From: Kitasatospora sp. NBC_00458
Lineage (GTDB): Bacteria; Actinomycetota; Actinomycetes; Streptomycetales; Streptomycetaceae
Assembly: GCF_036013975.1 (NCBI RefSeq)
Contig: NZ_CP107904.1
Span: 5,357,001 to 5,421,000, forward strand
Direction: 5' to 3'
Length of the DNA stretch: 64,000 nucleotides
The position numbers and the translations under genes were made by a program. Positions 45,255 through 51,224 of this stretch are shown here, in pieces. The notes under the pieces were generated by a model that saw nothing but the letters and a program-made list of their open reading frames with translations, was not told the DNA's origin and did not search any database. Position 1 is the first letter of the stretch; each line of letters opens with the position of its first letter.

Positions 45255-48233
45255 CTACGGCGCGGGGGGAGAGAGGGGCTCGGTGTGCTGCTGGGAGATG
45301 AGGTCCGCCACGGGGGAGGCCTCCGGCACACCGAGCCGCGTGAAGACGGCGTGGGCTTCGCGCAGACACGCCAGTCCGCGTGCGGGCTGGGCGAGGCCGA
45401 GCAACGCCTCGCCCAGCGCGGCGTTGGCGAGGCCCTGGCAGTAGGCGGAGTCCATCTCGTGCCCGATGGCGAGCGACTCCTCCGCCGCCTCGGCGGCCTC
45501 GGCCTGCAGGCCGGCCGCGAGGAGGGACGAGGAGAGCCGGGCGAGGGTGTAGCCCTCGCGCAGCCGGTTCTGCTGCGACCGGTAGAGCCGGTGCGACTCG
45601 CGCAGGTGCTCGGCGGCGGTGGCGGGATCGTCGGTGGACGAGAGGACGACGCCGAGCTGGTAGAGCGTGTCGGCCAGGCAGGGGCCGTTCTTGGACGCGC
45701 GTGCGGTGGCGACGGCGTCCGTGACGGAGCGTACGGCGGTCTCGATCATGCCGAGGCCGAGCTGGGCGCGGGCCATGTTGCCGAGCAGCCGGGCCTCGCC
45801 GATCGGTGCGCCGACCACCCGGCTGATGGCGAGCGCCAGCTCGAAGAACGGCAGCGCCTCGGCGGGCCGGCTCGCCAGACTCAGCACGATGCCGAGGTCG
45901 TTGGCGGCCATGGACCGCAGGATGGTCATGTTCTCGGCGTCCTGGAGGTCCAGGCTCCTGCGCAGGGACTGCTCGGCGCTCTGGAAGTCGTTGGTGATCG
46001 ACTGCAGGGTGCCGAAGGCGAAGTGGACCCGGGCGAGCGCCGCCGAGTCCGCGTACTCCTCCGCGCTCCGTTCGGCCGTCTCCAGCATCCGGCGCACCCG
46101 CAGCCCGTGCGTCGGGTCCTCGACCTGGCTGTTCAGCACGATCAGCAGGTCGACGGCGGGGCGCAGCAGTTCGCCCGGCCCCTGGACGGCGGCCTCGACC
46201 GAGCTGAGCAGCAGGGCGGTCTCGGTGCGCAGCCACTCCTGGGCGAAGTCGCTGGTGATCAGCGGGATGCCGACCGACTCCGGCGCGTTGAGCGGCTCGG
46301 GCAGCTGGTCGTCGGGCTCGACGGCCTGCGCCGCGTTGCGGACGGTCGCGAGCAGCAGGTCGAGCAGGCGCCGTACGGCGGCCTGCTGTTCGCAGGCGTC
46401 CCCGGTCCGCTCGTTCTGCCGCTGCGCGTAGAGCCGGAGCAGGTCGTGGTACCGGTAGCGGCCCGGCGAGAAGGTCTCCAGCATGTTGGCCTCGACCAGC
46501 GCCTCGGCGAGGTCCTCCGCCTCGGTCTCGCCGACACCGAGCAGCGCCGTCACCGCCGCCAGCGGCAGGTCGGGCGAGTCCACGACCGAGAGCAGGCGGA
46601 AGGCCCGGGCCTCGGCGGGGGAGAGCTGTCCGTAGCCGAGCCCGATCGTGGTCTCCACGGCGAGGTTGCCCAGCTGGAGTTCGTCGAGGCGGCGCCGTTG
46701 GTCGGCTAAGCGGCGGGCGAGGTCCGAGACGCTCCACCGGGGCCGGCTGGCGAGCCGGGCGGCGGCGATGCGGACGGCGAGCGGCAGGAAGCCGCAGGCC
46801 GTCACCACGGCCATGGCCGCGTCGGGTTCGGCGGCGACGCGCTGTTCGCCGACGATGGCGGAGAAGAGCGCGAGCGCCTCCTCGGGCGTCAGCTCCTCGA
46901 CGTCCACCAGGTGCGCGCCCGGGATTCCGGCCAGCCGGGAGCGGCTGGTGGCGAGCACCGCGCAGCCGGAGACACCGGGGATGAGCGGGCGGATCTGCTC
47001 GGCGTCCTGGGCGTTGTCGAGCAGGATGAGCATCCGCCGGCTGGCGAGCAACGACCGGTAGAGGGCGGCGCGTTGCTCCAGCGAGTCGGGGTTGTCGGTG
47101 ACGCCGAGGGCGTGCAGGAAGTCGCCGAGCACCACCGCCGGGTCGGCGGGCGAGGCGCCCGCGCCGCGGAGGTCGACGTACAGCTGCCCGTCCGGGAACT
47201 CGGCGCGGACGCGGTGGGCGACGTGCACGGCGAGGGTGGTCTTGCCGACGCCGCCGATGCCGGCCAGGGAGGTGACGACCACGGCCTGGCCGGTGGCGTT
47301 CATCAGCACGGTGGAGAGGTCGGCCACCATCTCGGAGCGGCCGCTGAAGTCCGAGACGTCGGCCGGGAGCTGGGCCGGCGCGGGCGGTGCGGCGGGTCCG
47401 TCCTCGCGGGTCACGGGCGGCGGGACGGTGACGGCCGGCAGGGTCAGCGCGGGGTCGGCGGCGAGGATGCGCGAGTGCATCGCGGAGAGCCCGGCGCCCG
47501 GCTCGACGCCGAGTTCGTCGATCAGCAGCTTGCGGGTGTCGGTGTAGACGCCGAGGGCCTCCGCCTGCCGTCCGCACCGGTAGAGCGCGAGCATCAGGAG
47601 TTCGCGCAGCCGTTCGCGGAGCGGGTGTTCGGCGGTGAGCGAGTTCAGTTCGCCGACCACCTCGGCGTGCAGGCCGATGTCGAGCGCGACCGTGCAGCGG
47701 TCCTCGGAGACGGTGATCTGCCGTTCGGCGAGGCGGAGCCGCTGCGCGTCGGCGTACGGGCCCGGGACGCCGGTGAGCGGCCGGCCGGCGAACAGGGCGA
47801 GCGCTCGGACCAGCAGCCCGTGGGCCCGGTCGAGGTCGCCGGCGCTCCGGGCGGTCGCGGCCTCGGCGGTGAGCTGTTCGAAGACGGTGACGTCGAGGGC
47901 CCGGCCCGGGATGTGCAGGGCGTAGCCGTCGGCGACCGAGACCAGCAGTTCGGAGGGCGCCCGCACCTCGCGGCGGGGGTCGATGACGGTGCGCAGCCGG
48001 GAGACGTAGGTCCGCAGCGCCGCGATGGCCTGGGCGGGCGGGCGGTCGCCCCAGAGGCCGTCGACCAGGTCCTGGGTGGTGACCGGGCGTCCGCCGTGCA
48101 GCAGGAGGGTGGTCAGCACGGCCTGCTGCTGGGGGGAGCCGAGTGCGAGTTGTCTGCCGTCGAGCCAAGCCTGGACCGGACCGAGTACCTGGAAGCGCAG
48201 CGCCGGTGCAGGCGGCGTCTCCCGAAACTCCAT
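45255..48233 (-). CDS. AfsR/SARP-type regulator with NB-ARC and TPR domains
   Basis: A 992-aa multidomain activator. The DNA-binding winged helix is about residues 12-105 (LDGRQLALGSPQQQAVLTTL), then the BTAD domain (about 110-255). An NB-ARC/STAND ATPase follows with Walker A GIGGVGKTT at 325-333 and Walker B MLILLDNAQD at 401-410. The C-terminal third (about 690-990) contains roughly six TPR-like helix pairs. The layout is that of AfsR, whose STAND part is autoinhibited until a ligand or phosphorylation acts. ATG at 48233 has GGGGGA upstream. Two small genes diverge from it, which suggests a peptide ligand for the TPR region. It is unlikely to be AfsR itself, since no afsK or afsS is seen. 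Confidence 0.93.
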   Translation of the reverse strand: MEFRETPPAPALRFQVLGPVQAWLDGRQLALGSPQQQAVLTTLLLHGGRPVTTQDLVDGLWGDRPPAQAIAALRTYVSRLRTVIDPRREVRAPSELLVSVADGYALHIPGRALDVTVFEQLTAEAATARSAGDLDRAHGLLVRALALFAGRPLTGVPGPYADAQRLRLAERQITVSEDRCTVALDIGLHAEVVGELNSLTAEHPLRERLRELLMLALYRCGRQAEALGVYTDTRKLLIDELGVEPGAGLSAMHSRILAADPALTLPAVTVPPPVTREDGPAAPPAPAQLPADVSDFSGRSEMVADLSTVLMNATGQAVVVTSLAGIGGVGKTTLAVHVAHRVRAEFPDGQLYVDLRGAGASPADPAVVLGDFLHALGVTDNPDSLEQRAALYRSLLASRRMLILLDNAQDAEQIRPLIPGVSGCAVLATSRSRLAGIPGAHLVDVEELTPEEALALFSAIVGEQRVAAEPDAAMAVVTACGFLPLAVRIAAARLASRPRWSVSDLARRLADQRRRLDELQLGNLAVETTIGLGYGQLSPAEARAFRLLSVVDSPDLPLAAVTALLGVGETEAEDLAEALVEANMLETFSPGRYRYHDLLRLYAQRQNERTGDACEQQAAVRRLLDLLLATVRNAAQAVEPDDQLPEPLNAPESVGIPLITSDFAQEWLRTETALLLSSVEAAVQGPGELLRPAVDLLIVLNSQVEDPTHGLRVRRMLETAERSAEEYADSAALARVHFAFGTLQSITNDFQSAEQSLRRSLDLQDAENMTILRSMAANDLGIVLSLASRPAEALPFFELALAISRVVGAPIGEARLLGNMARAQLGLGMIETAVRSVTDAVATARASKNGPCLADTLYQLGVVLSSTDDPATAAEHLRESHRLYRSQQNRLREGYTLARLSSSLLAAGLQAEAAEAAEESLAIGHEMDSAYCQGLANAALGEALLGLAQPARGLACLREAHAVFTRLGVPEASPVADLISQQHTEPLSPPAP

Positions 48234-48379
48234 GAAGTCCCCCGATGGCCTGGTGTCGAAAATCCCGGTAGGGCGCTCGGCGGTCCGCCGTGTTGTGGTG
48301 GCTTCAGCTTAGGCGGAGGGCCGACTCTGCCGGACGGCACGGTAAGCCGCACGATGTTTATCGGACATTTAATCAACCC

Positions 48380-48385
48380 TACGAT
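48380..48385 (+). promoter_or_regulatory. -10 box of the two-peptide transcript
   Basis: TACGAT is a good -10 element; TTTATC 17 nt upstream is a weak -35. Transcription would begin near 48392. The short AT-rich divergent region (48340-48390) is the only place for both promoters; a weak -35 fits activator dependence. Confidence 0.5.
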
Positions 48386-48451
48386 ACTGACCGCGGGCCC
48401 GCGCCAAGCCGGTGGGGCAGAAGACATTTGATGACCGAAAGGCGGCCGCCC

Positions 48452-48718
48452 ATGGCCAACGACCAGAGCGAGACCACCGCTCCTACGACGCCGGCCGAGG
48501 AGGCCGTCACCGTGGAGGCGGGCGAGGCCGTCGAGGGTGCGGTGGCCGCGACCACCGACCCGGCCGAGTACACCGAGCCGACCGCCGAGCAGAAGGCGGA
48601 CCTGGAGGACGACCTCTTCGGCGACGAGGGCGACTACCTGGTGGAGCGCGCCGCTCCGGCCGACGGCGAGTCGACCGCGGACCGCGAGCCGCAGGGCGTC
48701 ATCTCCAGCCACCCGTAG
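48452..48718 (+). CDS. Small acidic protein ending in GVISSHP, 88 aa
   Basis: I do not recognise this family. It is acidic and Ala/Thr/Glu-rich (VTVEAGEAVEGAVAATTDPAE, then DDLFGDEGDYLVERAA) without a signal peptide, so the body should stay in the cytosol. The final seven residues GVISSHP closely match the end of the next peptide, GVIAGHP. ATG 48452 has GAAAGG about 10 nt upstream; ATG 48431 would add MTERRPP. The gene is divergent from the SARP regulator and 44 nt upstream of the 37-codon gene, so the two are probably co-transcribed. Possible roles: a leader that carries the heptapeptide, a decoy or an immunity-like antagonist. Confidence 0.75.
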   Translation: MANDQSETTAPTTPAEEAVTVEAGEAVEGAVAATTDPAEYTEPTAEQKADLEDDLFGDEGDYLVERAAPADGESTADREPQGVISSHP

Positions 48719-48762
48719 GCGCGGACTCCTCCGCGTCCCAGCCGCTCACCAGGGGGGAACCT

Positions 48763-48876
48763 GTGAACAGGCTTCGTCGCCTCGCGGTCGTCGCCGTCTC
48801 GGCGATCGTGGTGACCACCGGCTACCTCGTGACGGCCACCGGCGCCTCCGCCGGTGTCATCGCCGGTCACCCGTAG
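48763..48876 (+). CDS. 37-aa secreted peptide precursor (mature GVIAGHP)
   Basis: A tiny gene of 38 codons with GTG start and GGGGGGAA 5 nt upstream. The product has a basic n-region (MNRLRRL), a hydrophobic h-region (AVVAVSAIVVTTGYLV) and a small-residue c-region with ASA at 28-30, a canonical signal-peptidase I site. Cleavage would release the C-terminal heptapeptide GVIAGHP. This is the architecture of RRNPP pro-peptides such as PapR or Phr. It is followed by a perfect terminator hairpin and preceded by the related 88-aa gene. Function is inferred from architecture only. Confidence 0.7.
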   Translation: MNRLRRLAVVAVSAIVVTTGYLVTATGASAGVIAGHP

Positions 48877-48889
48877 CCCGACCAGCACC

Positions 48890-48927
48890 CGAGTGCCCCG
48901 CCCCGCAGGACCGGGGCGGGGCACTCG
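48890..48927 (+). terminator. Terminator after the peptide genes
   Basis: A 16-bp perfect stem (48890-48905 with 48912-48927) closes a 6-nt loop 13 nt after the heptapeptide gene, confirming this as the end of the transcript. Confidence 0.85.
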
Positions 48928-49068
48928 CCGTCCCGGCCGTCCCCTTCGTCCCCCTGCCGCCCCGCGGCCCGCTGCGTGCGGCCCGGCCCGGTGCGCGCCG
49001 AGCGGCGGACGGGGGGACCGGACCCGCGGCCCGCCCGCCCGAACACCGCCGGTGCGGCCCCCGGGGGC

Positions 49069-49512
49069 TCACCAGCCACCTGCGGCGGCCGCCGAGGCGC
49101 CCGGCCCCGTCCGCTGCTCCGGGAGGCGGCCGCGGTCGGTCCCGGGGGCGTGTCCGCCGGTGCCCCGTGGCCTGATTTCGTTCTCCGGCCTGCCGTTCCG
49201 TTCCGGCTGCCGGCCGGTCCGCCCCCGGGCGGCGGGTCCGGTTCCGCCGGGTTCCGCGCCGCCGTTCCGCTCGTGTCCGACCGGTCCGCCCGGTCCGGGG
49301 ATCACGGGGGCCGCGGGGGCTCCGGCGGCGGCGCCGGTCGGGCCGACGTGCCCGGGGTCGGCCGTCCACTCGCGGCCGCCGTCCGGGGGCCGGAGGTAGT
49401 GCTCCCCGCCGATGGTGTCCATGTAGATGCCGGTGCGTCCGGTCCTGGTGTCGAGGACGAGTTCACCCACACGCGGTCGGTAGGCCGCGGCGTTGCGCTT
49501 ACGGGTGCTCAC
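49069..49512 (-). CDS. Small protein divergent from GntR, extended tail
   Basis: The first 65 residues (STRKRNAAAYRPRVGELVLD, then TGRTGIYMDTIGGEHYLRPPDGGREW) match the short streptomycete proteins encoded beside GntR regulators, which end shortly after the GGREW segment. Here the frame runs about 80 residues further as Gly/Arg/Pro-rich low-complexity sequence, which looks like read-through of a lost stop. Start GTG 49512 has AAGGAG 8 nt upstream; the frame is open upstream to 49644 but that covers the operator. No function is known. Its promoter overlaps two GntR-type palindromes. Confidence 0.75.
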   Translation of the reverse strand: MSTRKRNAAAYRPRVGELVLDTRTGRTGIYMDTIGGEHYLRPPDGGREWTADPGHVGPTGAAAGAPAAPVIPGPGGPVGHERNGGAEPGGTGPAARGRTGRQPERNGRPENEIRPRGTGGHAPGTDRGRLPEQRTGPGASAAAAGGW

Positions 49513-49611
49513 CGCAGTGCTCCTTGCTCTGGTGCGGGCGCGGCGGCTGTGATGGCCGGCCCTGGTCGCTGTCGTGGCTTGGTTCGGCTCTGCTCGGCGA
49601 CTACCCAGCAT

Positions 49612-49640
49612 CTCTAGAGAAGCTAATATCTCTAGAGATG
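49612..49640. promoter_or_regulatory. Two TCTCTAGAGA operators for the GntR regulator
   Basis: TCTCTAGAGA (49612-49621) and ATCTCTAGAGAT (49629-49640) are perfect palindromes with centres 18 bp apart. TAATAT (49625-49630) between them could be a -10 box for GntR, and TTGACA (minus, 49645-49640) a -35 for the small gene. Such sites are typical of GntR/HutC repressors next to this gene pair. Confidence 0.8.
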
Positions 49641-49721
49641 TCAACGGCCTGGCCGGTCCGATCGGCTGACCGGAGGCCGCGGACGCGCCTACGATTTCCG
49701 GCGAGGACGAAGGAGCAGGCG

Positions 49722-50480
49722 ATGGCCGGCAGCAGTGGCGACAAGCAGCCCAAGTACCAACGGATCGCCGACACGCTGAAGGCGGCCATCGACGCCGGCG
49801 AGTACCGCGCCGGCGACCGGCTGCCGGGCGAGAACGACCTCATGGACGTGTACGGCGTGGCCCGGATGACCGCCCGCCAGGCGCTCGGCGTCCTGCAGAG
49901 CGAGGGCATCGTGGAGGCGCGCAGGGGCGCGGGGGTGTTCGTCCGGGACTTCCGGCCGCTGCGGCGGCGCGGGATCCAGCGGCTCGCCCAGGGTCAGTGG
50001 GGGTCGGGCCGGTCGATATGGTCGGCGGACATCGACCGGCGGACGCTGGTCGTCGACCAGGTCTCGGTCACCGAGCAGGGCGCGCCGGACCACGTGGCGC
50101 GGGTGCTGGGCGTCGACCCGGGCGCACCGATGTGCGTGCGGCACCGGCGGTTCGTGCTGGACGGCAAGCCGGTCCTGCTGTCGACCTCGTACCTCCCGGC
50201 GGTGCTGGTCGCGGGGACGGCGATCACCCGCGAGGACACCGGCCCGGGCGGGACGTACGCGCGCCTGGCGGAGATCGGCGCCAAGCCCGTGCACTTCCGC
50301 GAGGAGGTCCGCTCCCGGATGCCGAGCGGGGAGGAGGCCGCCCGGCTGGAGCTCTCGGCGGGCACCCCGGTGATCCTGATCTGCCGGACGGCCTTCGCCG
50401 ACGAGGGCCAGGTCGTCGAGCTGAACGAGATGATCCTCGACGCCGCCTCCTACGTGCTGGAGTACGACTTCGACGCGTGA
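49722..50480 (+). CDS. GntR/HutC-family regulator with UTRA domain
   Basis: A 252-aa repressor with an N-terminal GntR winged helix (about 9-75: YQRIADTLKAAIDAGEYRAG, then RLPGENDLMDVYGVARMTARQALGVL) and a C-terminal UTRA ligand domain (about 95-245: VRHRRFVLDGKPVLLSTSYLP and the RTAFADEGQVVELNEMI strand). ATG at 49722 has AAGGAG 8 nt upstream. It is divergent from a small protein and bound by palindromes at 49612-49640. The effector, as for many HutC-type proteins, is probably a small metabolite. A 43-bp repeat copy, folding into a terminator, follows. Confidence 0.93.
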   Translation: MAGSSGDKQPKYQRIADTLKAAIDAGEYRAGDRLPGENDLMDVYGVARMTARQALGVLQSEGIVEARRGAGVFVRDFRPLRRRGIQRLAQGQWGSGRSIWSADIDRRTLVVDQVSVTEQGAPDHVARVLGVDPGAPMCVRHRRFVLDGKPVLLSTSYLPAVLVAGTAITREDTGPGGTYARLAEIGAKPVHFREEVRSRMPSGEEAARLELSAGTPVILICRTAFADEGQVVELNEMILDAASYVLEYDFDA

Positions 50481-50492
50481 GCGCCCCACTCC

Positions 50493-50535
50493 GCGCCGCC
50501 CCGGTCGCGGGCTGCGCGACCGGGGCGGGCGTCGG
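50493..50535. repeat. 43-bp direct repeat, copy 1 (left flank of yoeB-yefM)
   Basis: Identical to 51144-51186 in all 43 positions. It contains a 13-bp hairpin stem with a 5-nt loop and so terminates GntR transcription. It ends exactly at the yoeB stop codon. Confidence 0.9.
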
Positions 50536-50796
50536 TCACTGGTAGTGGTAGCGGGCCTTGAGGACCTTCACTTCCTTCTCGTCGGCCCGGTAGACCAGGC
50601 GGTGCTCGTCGTCGATCCGGCGCGACCAGTACCCGGCCAGGTCGCCCTTCAGCGGTTCGGGCTTCCCGATCCCGTTGAACGGGTCGCGCTGGATCTCGCC
50701 GATCAACCGGGTGATGCGCTGGGCCATCCTCCGGTTCGATCCGAGCCAGAAGAGGAAGTCCTCCCAGGCGTCCGGATCGAAGTGGACGCTCCTCAC
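50536..50796 (-). CDS. yoeB: YoeB/Txe-type toxin (ribosome-dependent mRNA interferase)
   Basis: An 86-aa RelE-fold toxin that cleaves mRNA at the ribosomal A site. Family features are complete: WEDFLFWLGSNRRMAQRITRLI, then DPFNGIGKPEPLKGDLAGYWSRRIDDEHRLVYRADE and the C-terminal LKARYHYQ. Glu/Arg/His residues of the catalytic set and the terminal YHYQ are present, so the toxin looks active. ATG overlaps the antitoxin stop by 4 nt, so it is translated with coupling. The gene is exactly bracketed by a 43-bp direct repeat. Confidence 0.96.
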   Translation of the reverse strand: MRSVHFDPDAWEDFLFWLGSNRRMAQRITRLIGEIQRDPFNGIGKPEPLKGDLAGYWSRRIDDEHRLVYRADEKEVKVLKARYHYQ

Positions 50797-51065
50797 ACCT
50801 CACCCGCGAGGGCTTCGAGCTCCTCGGTGCTCCTGGTGACGCCGGGGTGGCCGGCCTTGTCGCGGGCGACGGCCGCCATCAGGCGCTGGGCGTTGGCGGG
50901 GGAGCGCAGGAGGTAGATCGTCTCCTGCCAGGCGTCGTAGTCCTCGGCGGACATCAGGACGGCGTCACCGCCCCTGGAGGTGATCCTTATCGGGACGTGG
51001 TCGTCGTTCACCTTCTTGATCAACGGGAAGAGCTGGGTGCGTGCGTCGCTCGCACTGATCGCCAT
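50793..51065 (-). CDS. yefM: YefM/Phd-type antitoxin
   Basis: A 90-aa antitoxin that binds and inhibits YoeB and represses its own promoter. The N-terminal Phd/YefM domain reads MAISASDARTQLFPLIKKVNDD and ITSRGGDAVLMSAEDYDAWQET, and the C-terminal part (about 55-90) is the unfolded toxin-binding tail. ATG at 51065 has GGAAGG 7 nt upstream; the extra ten residues upstream in the frame are unlikely. It is the first gene of the pair. Four GTAC cores in the promoter (51084-51124) are the likely binding sites. Confidence 0.95.
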   Translation of the reverse strand: MAISASDARTQLFPLIKKVNDDHVPIRITSRGGDAVLMSAEDYDAWQETIYLLRSPANAQRLMAAVARDKAGHPGVTRSTEELEALAGEV

Positions 51066-51083
51066 CGGTTCGCCTTCCGAGGA

Positions 51084-51124
51084 GTACTGGACCACGGTAC
51101 TGGAATGGTACGGAAACCCGGTAC
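51084..51124. promoter_or_regulatory. GTAC-core array, YefM operator
   Basis: GTAC occurs at 51084, 51097, 51108 and 51121, spaced 13, 11 and 13 nt, three of them as GGTAC. Regular spacing near the start of yefM fits cooperative binding by antitoxin dimers. Confidence 0.65.
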
Positions 51125-51143
51125 CGGTCGCCAGCGGGATACG

Positions 51144-51186
51144 GCGCCGCCCCGGTCGCGGGCTGCGCGACCGGGGCGGGCGTCGG
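51144..51186. repeat. 43-bp direct repeat, copy 2 (right flank of yoeB-yefM)
   Basis: Exact copy of 50493-50535, 651 bp away. Its hairpin also lies just downstream of the fumarase gene (stop 51225) and could terminate it. Confidence 0.9.
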
Positions 51187-51224
51187 GGCGTCGGGGCCGG
51201 GGGCGTCGGGCCCCGGGGCGGCCG

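Noticed and set aside
45255..48876. The afsR-afsS pair
   Set aside because: The neighbouring small genes are divergent and unlike the repeat-containing AfsS, and no afsK is present.
50493..51186. An insertion sequence around the toxin-antitoxin pair
   Set aside because: There is no transposase or terminal inverted repeat; the flanks are direct repeats only.
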